NCBI RefSeq assembly: GCF_003716875.1
Contig: NZ_CP033078.1
Location: forward strand, 2,046,001 to 2,110,000
Source: Vibrio zhugei
GTDB lineage: Bacteria > Pseudomonadota > Gammaproteobacteria > Enterobacterales > Vibrionaceae
DNA: 64,000 nucleotides
Direction of reading: 5' to 3'
The translations under genes and the position numbers were made by a program. Under the pieces are notes generated by a model that saw only the letters and a program-made list of their open reading frames with translations, searched no databases and had not been told where the DNA came from. The first letter of the stretch is position 1. The number at the start of each line of letters is the position of its first letter. Shown one piece after another: positions 35,491 through 44,660 of the stretch.

Positions 35491-37257
35491 TTACAGCGTG
35501 CCATCTAACCAATGCTTAGCTTTAGATTCGTCGTGTATCGCTAAATAAACCGTATCTTTCTTCGCACTTTCTATCGGCATATCTCCACTCATTAGCACAT
35601 CATCCCGGAACCAATGCAGCGTGATATGGGCGCTATCTTTAAAGCGCGATAATGATTGTTCAAAGCCACTATTTACTCGTAAACCATCTACAGCCATCAG
35701 TAAGTCACCTTGACTTAAACCACACTGATGAGCAGGCGAGCCATGCGCTACATTGATGATACGCACTCCCATAGCTTCCGCGCGATAACGCGCGCCAAAC
35801 CCGAACGTGAGCCCTTGCTCATCACCGCCGCCTTGATCGCTATTACCTTTACTGGCGCGTAACGTCATGGTCACACCAAACTCGGCCAATAGCGGCTCTA
35901 AGGGCAAATCTTGGGCTCTATCGAGCCACGCAAACTCTGGGGTGGCATCGCGTCCAAGGATGTCACTCACGATATGAAGATGCGTATCATCATCGGTTCC
36001 CACGCCAGTAAGGCCATACTGATGCCAGAGCACGCGCATCACATCGTCTAAGGACTGACGACCTTGCGTTTCTTTGCGAATCGTCAAATCTAAAAATAGC
36101 GCAAACAGCGCACCTTTGGTGTAATAGCTAACAATGGCATTAATCGCGTTTTCATTTTGCTGATAAAACTTAGTCCACGCGTTAAAGCTTGAGTCATGCA
36201 AACTTTGTTTCAAGCGCCCCGCCCCGCGGTACACACGGGTAAACGTTTTTGCGAGTAAATCCAGATAGCCAGCTTTATCCACGCATCCACTGCGATAGGT
36301 CAGCAACTCCTCATAGTATGACGTAATGCCCTCATACGCCCACAGTTGTGGCGTATAGGTTTCCGCTTGTAACTCAAAAGGTGTAAACGCCGCCGGTTTA
36401 ATTCGTTTGACATTCCAAGCATGAAAATACTCATGACAACATAGCGTCAGATAGTTACGATAATCATCGTTCATCGGCTCATCATCACTGCTTGGCAGCT
36501 CATGACGCGAACAATGCAGTGCGGTTGAATCACGATGTTCTAACCCGCCCCCGGCATTGTTGGCCACATGGGTCATAAATACATAGCGCTCAAACGGTGC
36601 GGGCGTGCCGAAGAATTGAATTTCTGTTTCGCAAATGGCTTTGAGATCGCTTAACAAACGCGGCATATAGCAATAATGACGCCCAGTTAAAACCACATCA
36701 TGACGCACGCCACCAGCCTCAAAGCTATCAACGGTAAAATCGCCCATTTCTACCGGGTGATCAATCAAGGCGTCATAGTTATCGGCATGGAATTGACCAA
36801 AGGCAAAATCCTCACCGGTATCGCGCGGGAGCGTCGTCGCAACTTGCCAATGCTCGAGCCCTTGCGGGGCGGTGATATCCACCGTATGACGCCATTCCTC
36901 ACGACCTGTTACCGCCAAAAACACACTACTGCCATTAAAGAAACCATGGGTTTGATCTAAGTGCGCCGTACGTACTGACATATCCCATGCATAGACTTGG
37001 TAGCTCACATGTAACTTGGCACACTCTGATTCAATTCGCCAACGCTGCTTATCTAATTGGCTGATCGCAACCGGGGTCATACGCTCGTCATACGCTTTCA
37101 AATCAATGATGTTTTTCGCAAAATCACGAATCATATAACTTCCAGGTAACCAAGCCGGTAGCCAGAGCTCGGTCTGCGCATCAGGCGCGTCAATTTCCAT
37201 GGTAACCGCAAATAAATGCGCGACGGGATCAATCACCGTAATGTGATAATGAATCAT
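35491..37257 (-). CDS. M61-family metallopeptidase with PDZ domain
   Basis: The 588-residue protein has the N-terminal beta domain of M61 (WLPAWLPGSYMIRDFAKNI), a thermolysin-like catalytic domain with the zinc motif HEYFH (His about 275) and downstream glutamate in WAYEGITSYYEE, and a C-terminal PDZ domain with GSPAHQCGLSQGDLLMAVDG. Such proteins are glycyl aminopeptidase-like enzymes (COG3975). There is no signal peptide, so it is probably cytoplasmic. It stands alone upstream of the porin leader on the same strand, about 145 bp away, without evidence of co-transcription. Confidence 0.88.
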   Translation of the reverse strand: MIHYHITVIDPVAHLFAVTMEIDAPDAQTELWLPAWLPGSYMIRDFAKNIIDLKAYDERMTPVAISQLDKQRWRIESECAKLHVSYQVYAWDMSVRTAHLDQTHGFFNGSSVFLAVTGREEWRHTVDITAPQGLEHWQVATTLPRDTGEDFAFGQFHADNYDALIDHPVEMGDFTVDSFEAGGVRHDVVLTGRHYCYMPRLLSDLKAICETEIQFFGTPAPFERYVFMTHVANNAGGGLEHRDSTALHCSRHELPSSDDEPMNDDYRNYLTLCCHEYFHAWNVKRIKPAAFTPFELQAETYTPQLWAYEGITSYYEELLTYRSGCVDKAGYLDLLAKTFTRVYRGAGRLKQSLHDSSFNAWTKFYQQNENAINAIVSYYTKGALFALFLDLTIRKETQGRQSLDDVMRVLWHQYGLTGVGTDDDTHLHIVSDILGRDATPEFAWLDRAQDLPLEPLLAEFGVTMTLRASKGNSDQGGGDEQGLTFGFGARYRAEAMGVRIINVAHGSPAHQCGLSQGDLLMAVDGLRVNSGFEQSLSRFKDSAHITLHWFRDDVLMSGDMPIESAKKDTVYLAIHDESKAKHWLDGTL

Positions 37258-37359
37258 AAATGCATGGCCTCAAATCAAAAATAGTGACTATGCAGATAAA
37301 CCGTGTGAAATACAATGCTCCGCGCGAATCTTAAGCTAAAATGGCGCGCGCACGAGTCT

Positions 37360-37740
37360 CATCACAGCGCGGCGCATTAGATGCGCCAATCACTCTCGAT
37401 CATCTCTTAATTGGGCACCGTTACTTTAACCAGTTAGCACATCAATTGGATATTTTACGAGTCTCGTTTGGCAAACCCGGTTTTCGGATTTGGCGTTAAG
37501 ACGGCGCTGGAAACCAACCAAGATCACGCCGTTTGAAAAATTCACACCATGGATCCGGCGCACAACCCCAAGCTCAATCAAGAAGCGATGCACAACCTAA
37601 GTCACGCTTGGCCAATGTTTAAAAACGCACAAATTGCCGAATCTTGGGCTGGCATTATCGATGTGACCCCCCTTCATATTCACTGGCACCTCACCGCGTG
37701 CTCAGCGGCTATTCGCCACATATATTTTGTAATTGATTAA
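37360..37740 (+). pseudogene. Decayed FAD-dependent oxidoreductase (DadA-like) 3' portion
   Basis: The readable part at 37549-37740 has MDPAHNPKLNQEAM, then AWPMFKNAQIAESWAGIIDV followed by TP, the conserved C-terminal ESWAG-IDVTPD segment of DAO-type oxidoreductases. Upstream pieces (LIGHRYFNQLAHQLDI, then VSFGKP and ALETNQDHAV) continue in shifted frames with stops. The sequence is lost after ACSAA, where it runs into the end of the lysR gene. No functional product is expected. Confidence 0.5.
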
Positions 37741-38605
37741 TGAGCCATTGGTGAATTTGGCTGTGCTGCGTACGCGGGTGCCAAGCAACAATCACTTCAA
37801 ATTTAGGCGGTTGGACATCCAATGCAATAACATCAACTTTACGATTAGGCAGCAAGCGCGCCGGATAAAACGCAATCATATCCGTGGCATAAAGCACATC
37901 TGGCGCGCCTTTAAAGCTTGGCAAAGACATCACAATATTACGCTGCAAGCCTTGCTCGGCAAACCAACTATCATGGGAGCCTTTCAGATTCGCTTTGGAG
38001 GGAGATATCACTAATTGAGGCAAAGCGGCTACCTGTGCGAGTGACAGTGGCGCTTGATGACATAATGGCGAACAGGCACTTGCCACACAAATATGCTGCT
38101 CATCAAACAGGTGCAACCACGGAATATCCGCAGGGACAAACGGCGGAAAGGTCAAGGCTAGATCCAGTTCTCCCGAAGTGAGCTTAGCGCCCAATTGATC
38201 CGATTCAAAATCCGTGACAATAATTTTTAAATGAGGCGCTTGCTCACGCACAATGCGTAAAAACCGCGGCAAGATGGCTTCAATAGCATAATCCGTGGCG
38301 CTAATAGTAATCACGCCCGTATAAGTCGCTGGCGAAAACTCATTTACCTGCGACAAGGATTCAATGTCCGATAAAATGGTTTGAATTTTGGTCCCGAGCT
38401 CTAATGCCAGTGGCGTTGGCACCATTTGGTTACCTTGCCGCACGAACAAACGATCGGCAAAAACTTCTCTTAATTTGCGTAACTGCTCACTAATGGCTTG
38501 TTGGGTTAATCCCATATTATCGGCCACCCGCGATAAGTTTTTTTCCGCCAACAAAGCATTCAGGATGCGCAGCTGCTTAATATCCAGCTTTTTCATACCA
38601 TTCAT
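37709..38605 (-). CDS. LysR-family transcriptional regulator
   Basis: The 298-residue protein has the N-terminal winged HTH of the family (LRILNALLAEKNLSRVADNM, then GLTQQAISEQLRKLREVF) and a C-terminal effector-binding domain (from about residue 95: GVITISATDYAIEAILPRFL). It is divergent from the old-yellow-enzyme gene 133 bp away, the usual arrangement for a regulator of its neighbour. The effector is unknown. Met1 (38605) or Met4 (38596) may be the start. Its 3' end overlaps the remnant of a DadA-like gene on the other strand. Confidence 0.88.
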   Translation of the reverse strand: MNGMKKLDIKQLRILNALLAEKNLSRVADNMGLTQQAISEQLRKLREVFADRLFVRQGNQMVPTPLALELGTKIQTILSDIESLSQVNEFSPATYTGVITISATDYAIEAILPRFLRIVREQAPHLKIIVTDFESDQLGAKLTSGELDLALTFPPFVPADIPWLHLFDEQHICVASACSPLCHQAPLSLAQVAALPQLVISPSKANLKGSHDSWFAEQGLQRNIVMSLPSFKGAPDVLYATDMIAFYPARLLPNRKVDVIALDVQPPKFEVIVAWHPRTQHSQIHQWLINQLQNICGE

Positions 38606-38738
38606 AATTGTAACCTAAACAATAATATCTTGTTTCAGATTGTATCCTAGATTGCTTATGCTGCGCACCTCTTCCATAGACAGCCCCAGCCTAAGCGGTG
38701 GACTGCTTAAACTATACTTACAATAATGAGAACACTTT

Positions 38739-39866
38739 ATGACGGAAAAACACTTATTTGACACCGTAACCCTTGGCGACTACACCTTAAAAAATCGTAT
38801 TTTTCTCCCGCCGTTAACACGCTCACGCAGCACACAACCCGGTAATATTCCCAATGAAATCATGGTCGACTATTACTCACAACGTACTGGCGCTGGTTTC
38901 ATGGTCACGGAAGGCACACAAATTGAACCTCGTGGCCAAGGCTATGCGTGGACTCCGGGTATTCATAGCCAAGCGCAAATTGAAGGCTGGAAAAAAGTTA
39001 CGCAAAGTGTGCATGATAATGGCGGCATCATTTTCTCACAGCTTTGGCACGTGGGCCGCGTATCACACACCAGTTTACAACCCAATCAAGATGCACCCGT
39101 TGCGCCATCGGCAATCAAAACCAACGCGGTGAAAGTGTTTGTTGAAACCGCCCCTGGTGAAGGTATGTTGACCAATCCGAGTACTCCGCGCGCCTTAGAA
39201 ACCGCCGAGGTGCAACAATTGGTAGAAATGTATGCGCAAGCGGCGCGCAATGCTAAAGAGGCCGGATTTGATGGGGTTGAATTACACTGTGCCAATGGTT
39301 ACCTCGTCAATCAATTCATCTCTGAGCATACCAATCAACGTAACGACCAATATGGTGGCACTTTGGATAATCGCTTACAATTTCTCGTTGAGATTGTCGA
39401 TGCCGTCGTGGACGTCTTTGGTCAAGATAAAGTGGGTGTACGGTTTGCACCATTGTTTGAGAGCACTAATGATGACCGAGTATACCTAGGCTTAGTGGAA
39501 AGCGATCCACTGACCACCTACATCGAGGCCATTAAACGCTTAGACGCGGCCGGCATTGCCTATTTATCACTCGCAGAGGCCGATTGGGATAATGCACCAG
39601 ACTTACCGGAAACCTTCTATCAAGCAGCGCGTCGCCACTTTTCTGGTCGTATCCTCTATGCGGGTCGTTATACCCAGCAAAAAGCACAATGGATGCTCGA
39701 TAATAATTATGGCGATTTATTTGGCTTTGGTCGCCCGTTTATTGCCAATCCTGATTTGCCTGAGCGTTTTCGTCACGGCTGGCCACTCAATGATGTGGAT
39801 TCAGCCACCATGTATGGTGGTACCGATATTGGCTATAGCGATTACCCAACTTATCAAGAGCAATAA
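38739..39866 (+). CDS. Old yellow enzyme family NADH:flavin oxidoreductase (NemA-like)
   Basis: The 375-residue FMN protein shows family motifs: LKNRIFLPPLTRSRS, the substrate-binding HxxN in ELHCANGYLVNQF, RNDQYGG, and the C-terminal FMN-phosphate site GDLFGFGRPFIANPDLPERF. These enzymes reduce activated alkenes, N-ethylmaleimide and nitrate esters. It is divergent from the lysR gene. One unusual point is HCAN, where many members have HSAH or HGAN. A clear terminator follows at 39907. The gene resembles nemA, but I leave the symbol out. Confidence 0.88.
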   Translation: MTEKHLFDTVTLGDYTLKNRIFLPPLTRSRSTQPGNIPNEIMVDYYSQRTGAGFMVTEGTQIEPRGQGYAWTPGIHSQAQIEGWKKVTQSVHDNGGIIFSQLWHVGRVSHTSLQPNQDAPVAPSAIKTNAVKVFVETAPGEGMLTNPSTPRALETAEVQQLVEMYAQAARNAKEAGFDGVELHCANGYLVNQFISEHTNQRNDQYGGTLDNRLQFLVEIVDAVVDVFGQDKVGVRFAPLFESTNDDRVYLGLVESDPLTTYIEAIKRLDAAGIAYLSLAEADWDNAPDLPETFYQAARRHFSGRILYAGRYTQQKAQWMLDNNYGDLFGFGRPFIANPDLPERFRHGWPLNDVDSATMYGGTDIGYSDYPTYQEQ

Positions 39867-39906
39867 TATAAACCGATACATTGAGCTTATTTAAGCCCCT
39901 ATGATG

Positions 39907-39945
39907 CCGATATAACGTTCGTTATGAAATGTTATATCGGTTTTT
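39907..39945 (+). terminator. Intrinsic terminator after the old-yellow-enzyme gene
   Basis: CCGATATAAC and GTTATATCGG form a 10-bp stem, followed by TTTTT. Confidence 0.85.
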
Positions 39946-39970
39946 AACACTAGCGACACAGCAATAATAA

Positions 39971-40135
39971 TTCCCCGTTCCAAAAGAGCAGAAATCTGGT
40001 CTCTTCTGCCCTCGGTCAACTGCTGATAATTCATGGTAGTACTGCTTGTTTCTTTGGCGAGAAGAGCATACCACTTTCAGCAGTTGGCTTCCTCTTCTAC
40101 ACCTTGCCATGAATGTCGCACTTATTATCTGAAAT
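39971..40135 (-). mobile_element. Truncated IS30-family end, inverted relative to the full copy
   Basis: About 165 bp matches, with few changes, the first 165 bp of the IS30 copy at 40549, in reverse orientation. It includes the terminal sequence ATTTCAGATAATAAGTGCGA and the first codons of the transposase (MNYQQLTEGR). The match stops after GGGGAATT. Confidence 0.88.
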
Positions 40136-40144
40136 CGGGTCAAA

Positions 40145-40548
40145 TTAACTCACTATTTTAACAGATTCTTGTAATGGAATGATGTCTTCAATTCCTGTAT
40201 TGCTGGCCACACAATAAGTTTTCCCTTGTAATTTAGCATGATACATGGCCGTATCTGCTGCATGTATCAAAGCTTCCACCGTATCACCATTATCTGGGTA
40301 TACCGCCACGCCGATACTATATTTCAAGTTGATTGATATATTTTGAATCGTAAAAGGGGTATTGCGCGTCACTTTCAAACGTACCACTAAATCGGAAATC
40401 TCAGAGATATCCTTAATTGAGGACACAAATAAAAATTCATCACCACCTAAACGAGCAATCATTTCATTACCTTGTAAGGCGCCTGCGAGCCGAGCTGCAA
40501 CTTGCTGCAATAATTGATCACCAAAATTATGACCATAAGTATCACCCA
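40145..40548 (-). pseudogene. 3' fragment of a GGDEF diguanylate cyclase gene, cut by IS30
   Basis: The readable product starts GDTYGHNFGDQLLQQVAARL, keeps the signature ARLGGDEFLFV and runs to a stop at 40145, about 134 residues. The N-terminal part of the GGDEF domain, including the region before GDTYGH, and any sensor domain are missing; they are not found on the far side of the IS30. The open frame that continues upstream to 40651 is IS30 sequence. The fragment sits between two IS30 ends in opposite orientation. It is not expected to be active. Confidence 0.8.
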
Positions 40549-41628
40549 ATTTCAGATAATAAGTGCGACATTCATGGAAATATGTAGAAGAGGAAGCCAA
40601 CTGCTGAAAGTGGTACGCTCTTCTCGCCAAAGAAACAAGCAGTACTACCATGAATTATCAACAGTTGACCGAAGGCAGAAGATACCAGATTTCTGCTCTT
40701 TTGGAACGGGGAATTTCGGTTCCTGAAATAGCTAAAACAGTTCAGTGCCACCGCTCGACGGTATACCGTGAGCTTAAACGCGGTCGGAAGGGAGAGCATT
40801 ATTGCCCTAACGAAGCCCAGATGTCGTCTACCAAAAAGCGCAAAACAGCACGTAAATACCGAATACCAAAGGAACGTGTCGATTTTATCCGCCTTCTTTT
40901 AGAAACAGATTGGAGTCCAAAGCAGATTTCTAATGTATTAACGAAAATTGGTGCATCTGTCAGTCATGAGTGGATCTATCGCTTTGTTGCTCAAGATAAA
41001 CGCTTGGGCGGTAAGTTATATCGTCACTTGAGACAAGGTCATAAGCGGTATCGCCGAGGTAAACAAGAGAAAGCTCCAGCGATAAAAAATGCCGTTTCGA
41101 TTGATGATAGACCAAGCATCGTTGACAGTAAGGAGCGGTTTGGTGACTGGGAAATCGACACTGTGCTAGGTAAGCATGGTACAGGTGCAATGGTGACTAT
41201 TTTAGAGCGTAAGACTCGATTTTACGTGGTAAAGAAAGTGCCATCTAAGTCAGCGGATGATGTCACCAAAGCGACAATAGAGCTACTGAAGCCCTATAAG
41301 AAACATGTCCATACCATTACGGCAGATAACGGGCGAGAGTTTGCAGGTCATGAAACCATCGCAAAAGAATTAAAGGCTGATGTGTACTTTGCTCATCCGT
41401 ACAGTTCTTGGGAGCGTGGTGCTAATGAGAATGCGAACGGTCTTTTAAGGCAATATGTGAAGAAAGGAACCGATCTAACGACAGTGACGGACATCGATAT
41501 AGAGTTCGCTTTATCGCGGATAAATTACCGTCCGAGAAAGTGTTTAGGCTTCAAGCAGGCAGCCATTATATTTGAGGAGATGGCTTTAGCTTCTTGATAT
41601 TGGAGAGTGTCGCACTTCGCAGTTGAAT
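40549..41628 (+). mobile_element. IS30-family insertion sequence, complete
   Basis: The ends ATTTCAGATAATAAGTGCGA (40549) and AATTCAACTGCGAAGTGCGA (reverse complement of the right end) are imperfect inverted repeats sharing AAGTGCGACA. The element carries one intact transposase. The outer limits are set by the 12-bp flank shared with the truncated copy at 39971-40135 and could be shorter by about 12 bp. Confidence 0.8.
40650..41597 (+). CDS. IS30 family transposase
   Basis: The 315-residue product has the N-terminal HTH (ISVPEIAKTVQCHRSTVYRE) and the DDE catalytic domain: GDWEIDTVLG, ITADNGREF and WERGANENANGLLRQY. It appears intact. The start ATG is followed by NYQQLTEGR, also present in the truncated copy. 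Confidence 0.92.
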   Translation: MNYQQLTEGRRYQISALLERGISVPEIAKTVQCHRSTVYRELKRGRKGEHYCPNEAQMSSTKKRKTARKYRIPKERVDFIRLLLETDWSPKQISNVLTKIGASVSHEWIYRFVAQDKRLGGKLYRHLRQGHKRYRRGKQEKAPAIKNAVSIDDRPSIVDSKERFGDWEIDTVLGKHGTGAMVTILERKTRFYVVKKVPSKSADDVTKATIELLKPYKKHVHTITADNGREFAGHETIAKELKADVYFAHPYSSWERGANENANGLLRQYVKKGTDLTTVTDIDIEFALSRINYRPRKCLGFKQAAIIFEEMALAS

Positions 41629-41769
41629 TCGGGATTAATATACTTTTATATATTAAAATCTCATGCATCACACATAACACTGGGTACGGAGAAATAGCCA
41701 CGACTAGGATAGGATTTTCGAGTTGATACTCCGGTTACACCGCTCCCTAGCCCTTACATTGGTATGGGG

Positions 41770-42783
41770 TCACTCCACCGCCGCCGGTTCCACGCTGTGT
41801 GAATTTTGCATAGATAATGCTTGCAGCAATGGTATCACCTGCTGTAATAACTCCGCTTGCGATTGTTGCTGCGTCGCGCTCGCAGCGGATTTCATCTCTA
41901 TATGCTGTGATTTTAACGCCTGATAAGCCTGGACAATGACTTTTTTAATGCGAGGAAATTGCTGCTCATGAGTGTCACTGACATGAGAGATCACATGACG
42001 TTCATTAGCACTGATTAACTCATAAAGCTCTGATAATTTCTCAGTCACAACCGCGTAAGCCACATTGTCTGCATGGCGATCTTGCTGATAGTGCTGTTGC
42101 CAAGTGTGTAATGATGTATCCAGCGCTTGCGTAAGTGCAGATTGCATATTCCCAAGGGCGTCTTCTGCCTTGTGAGAGCTGGCCAGCATTTGATTTTCAA
42201 TATAATCACGACTATTACGCACTTCAGATTCAATATACTCGTTGGTTTTAATGATAGTATGCTGCACGCTGTCATTAACCGCCATGAGTTTATTTTGCGT
42301 TTCGTCACTGATTTTTTTGTATTGCCGGTGCATTGCAAAGCCTTGCTCTTGCAAGGTCTTACTCAATTCTTGACTGAACTGTTGGTGCTGCTGAGCTAAA
42401 TTGTGACAGCTTTGCGAGATGAACGTTTGCAGTGATGTTGTTAACCCATAAGCTGTGGTATCCAATTGCGCTTTGACACTATCACGAACAATCGTCGGCA
42501 TTTCAATTGATGCGTCGACTAAGTCTTGAATATGCTCTAATAATGCCATTTGAGATTGCAACGTGTTACGTATCAATGTCAGTTCATTATTGAGGTATTG
42601 ATGCGTTTGGGCAAAGTGCACATCAAACTCTTGCCAGCGCTTGAGTAACGCGTCGTCATGCTGGCGAGATTGTGAGTTTTCAAGCTTACGCCGACGGCTT
42701 TGTAGCCATAACGACACGCCTTGCATAATCATTATCATGACGATGCCAATGAAAATAAGCCAAGGCTCTATATTCAATATCAT
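41770..42783 (-). CDS. Membrane-anchored coiled-coil protein, unknown function
   Basis: I do not recognise this 337-residue protein. It has one N-terminal TM helix (PWLIFIGIVMIMIMQGVSLW) followed by a basic stop-transfer RRRK and then an almost entirely helical, Gln-rich cytoplasmic region with heptad-like patterns across residues 40-300 and no catalytic motif. The ATG at 42783 has AGGAAG 7 bases ahead; the longer frame to 42825 is unlikely. It is flanked by IS30 and a 490-bp gap and is not in an operon. RmuC-like or ZorA-like membrane coiled coils look similar in outline, but I see no matching motif. Confidence 0.6.
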   Translation of the reverse strand: MILNIEPWLIFIGIVMIMIMQGVSLWLQSRRRKLENSQSRQHDDALLKRWQEFDVHFAQTHQYLNNELTLIRNTLQSQMALLEHIQDLVDASIEMPTIVRDSVKAQLDTTAYGLTTSLQTFISQSCHNLAQQHQQFSQELSKTLQEQGFAMHRQYKKISDETQNKLMAVNDSVQHTIIKTNEYIESEVRNSRDYIENQMLASSHKAEDALGNMQSALTQALDTSLHTWQQHYQQDRHADNVAYAVVTEKLSELYELISANERHVISHVSDTHEQQFPRIKKVIVQAYQALKSQHIEMKSAASATQQQSQAELLQQVIPLLQALSMQNSHSVEPAAVE

Positions 42784-43271
42784 TCTACACTTCCTATTCC
42801 ATATGCCTTGCCGTAACAAAATCACAAACGGCGACTCAGCGACAGACGGATGAACCTACTACAAATGGAAGCAAAATCACACAAATTTTATAAGATAAAT
42901 CAATGATCAACGATGAAATAGACCCATTCGCCATCCATCACAGTGGTCTCCACTTGAAGCGTTCGCCAATGATTGCCAATTGACACGCGTTAGTGCGGCC
43001 TTCCATGACTCCCCAAGAGACGGCGACATACCGATACATCGTTATCTAACAAGTGCCGATTCATTTACCCAATACCTCCACCGGTTTTATCAGCGCTATC
43101 ACAAGCTTGTTTAGGGCACTGAGTGGCATTTAGATAAGCCAGATAACGAAATAAAATATTTACCCCTTTCGACTAACTTGCTAGCATGTCAACAATAACA
43201 AACAAACCAATGTTTACAAGTGCGCACAAATTAACCACGCAGCTTAAGCATTACCTTTACGTGCCATAAGT
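42784..43271. other. Intergenic region before bioMNY
   Basis: It contains the BirA-like operator at 43186-43219. Around 42970-43110 a plus-strand open stretch without start encodes RYLTSADSFTQYLHRFYQRY near its end and may be the tail of a lost gene. Confidence 0.4.
43186..43219. promoter_or_regulatory. BirA-like biotin operator
   Basis: ATGTCAACA, 16 bp, TGTTTACAA approximates the BirA palindrome TTGTAAACC-N15/16-GGTTTACAA. It lies 53 bp before bioM, so biotin excess would repress the transporter. Confidence 0.65.
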
Positions 43272-44033
43272 ATGACTGTGAATTCGCTATCAAAGAACCA
43301 AGACTTGCCATCAAACGCTGGTATTTACCTTGAAGATGTATGTTTAAATCTTCAAGGCAAAACCATACTAAACCACTTATCGTTTCAATCTAACGTCGCT
43401 CGATTAGGGATCATTGGCCGCAATGGATCGGGAAAATCCACTCTCTCACGGGTACTGTCCGGATTAGTGGCCGTTGATTCCGGCACGGCGATCCTGTCCA
43501 ACATTAACCCAGCGACGCAACGTAAACAGGCCATCAAAGAAGTGGGATTATTGTTTCAAAATCCTGATCATCAGATTATTTTCCCGACCGTTATCGAAGA
43601 AATGGTCTTTGGTTTGCGTCAATTAGGACACAATAAGGCCGACGCAACCCAACAGGCTATCGACATCTTAGCGCAATTTGGCAAAAGCCATTGGCAACAC
43701 GCCCACACCAGTGCGTTATCCCAAGGTCAAAAACATTTGTTATGTTTGATGGCGGTGGTGGCCATGCGCCCCAAGCTTATTATTCTTGATGAACCCTTCG
43801 CAGGGTTAGATATCCCGACGAAAAAACAGTTACAACGCTATCTTGATGGCTTTCCTGGCAAACTTGTCCACATCAGCCATGATCCCAGTGATATCGAACA
43901 TTACGATCAAATCGTATGGTTAGAAGCCGGCCAACTGGCGCAAGCCGGTAGCCCGAGTGAAGTGCTACCACACTATCTCACCGCCATGAATACGTTAGGA
44001 GACAGTGATGATATCTCTGACCTCGCCGGTTAA
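43272..44033 (+). CDS. bioM: Biotin ECF transporter, ATPase subunit
   Basis: The 253-residue ABC ATPase has Walker A GRNGSGKST, Q-loop FQNPDHQ, signature LSQGQK, Walker B LIILDEPFAGLD and the switch HISHD. Q-loop QNPDHQ is typical of ECF/cobalt-type ATPases. It pairs with the following T and S components; the BioY-type S subunit identifies the substrate as biotin. The C-terminus overlaps bioN by 26 bases. Confidence 0.9.
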   Translation: MTVNSLSKNQDLPSNAGIYLEDVCLNLQGKTILNHLSFQSNVARLGIIGRNGSGKSTLSRVLSGLVAVDSGTAILSNINPATQRKQAIKEVGLLFQNPDHQIIFPTVIEEMVFGLRQLGHNKADATQQAIDILAQFGKSHWQHAHTSALSQGQKHLLCLMAVVAMRPKLIILDEPFAGLDIPTKKQLQRYLDGFPGKLVHISHDPSDIEHYDQIVWLEAGQLAQAGSPSEVLPHYLTAMNTLGDSDDISDLAG

Positions 44034-44643
44034 CACGCGCGCGCACCATTGGCCCGCGGGACTCAAATTGGCCGCTTTATGTGTGACCACACTGACCTTA
44101 TTTTTCATTGAGAACTTGATGATTCAGGCCGGTGTGTTATTGGGCGTCATGTGTTTATATGCCTTACCCGGCTGGCGTTTTTTTCAACATGGTTGGAAGG
44201 CGCTGTCGCTGTTACTGCCGTTTATTGCGCTTGTCGGCGTTTGGCATGTGTGGATTGGCGAGTATCAAGAAGGCGGGATTTTAATTCTTCGCCTTCTCTC
44301 AACCGTAGCACTGGCGAATTTAGTCACCATGACAACTCAGCTATCAGATATGGTGGATGTTGTCAGCGTGATCACTCGGCCACTGCAAAAAGTCGGCCTC
44401 AACCCACGCGGGTTAGAGCTCGCGATCGCGTTAGTCATTCGTATGACGCCAGTATTAATCACCAAAGGACGCTCGTTAACTTGGGCGTGGCAAGCACGCT
44501 CATGTAAACGTGCGGGGTGGCGGATTTTACTGCCCTTTACCGTGCTCGCTCTCGATGACGCCGATCATGTTGCTGAGGCGATCCGCGCCCGCGGCGGCAT
44601 TAATGCCATTAATAATGATGACACTCCCCCATCGGATTCATGA
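44008..44643 (+). CDS. bioN: Biotin ECF transporter, transmembrane coupling subunit
   Basis: The 211-residue membrane protein has about five TM helices and the EcfT coupling segments with conserved small/charged motifs: AWQARSCKRAGWR (first A-R-x motif region) and AIRARGGI at the end. It couples the ATPase to the BioY subunit. AGGAG precedes the ATG at 44008; a GTG at 44005 is adjacent. Short for EcfT but usual for BioN. Confidence 0.88.
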   Translation: MISLTSPVNTRAHHWPAGLKLAALCVTTLTLFFIENLMIQAGVLLGVMCLYALPGWRFFQHGWKALSLLLPFIALVGVWHVWIGEYQEGGILILRLLSTVALANLVTMTTQLSDMVDVVSVITRPLQKVGLNPRGLELAIALVIRMTPVLITKGRSLTWAWQARSCKRAGWRILLPFTVLALDDADHVAEAIRARGGINAINNDDTPPSDS

Positions 44644-44660
44644 CGTACACAGGAACTCAC

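Noticed and set aside
40549-40651. N-terminal extension of the GGDEF fragment (frame starting at 40651)
   Set aside because: Those codons are IS30 terminal sequence read in reverse; the GGDEF homology starts only at GDTYGH.
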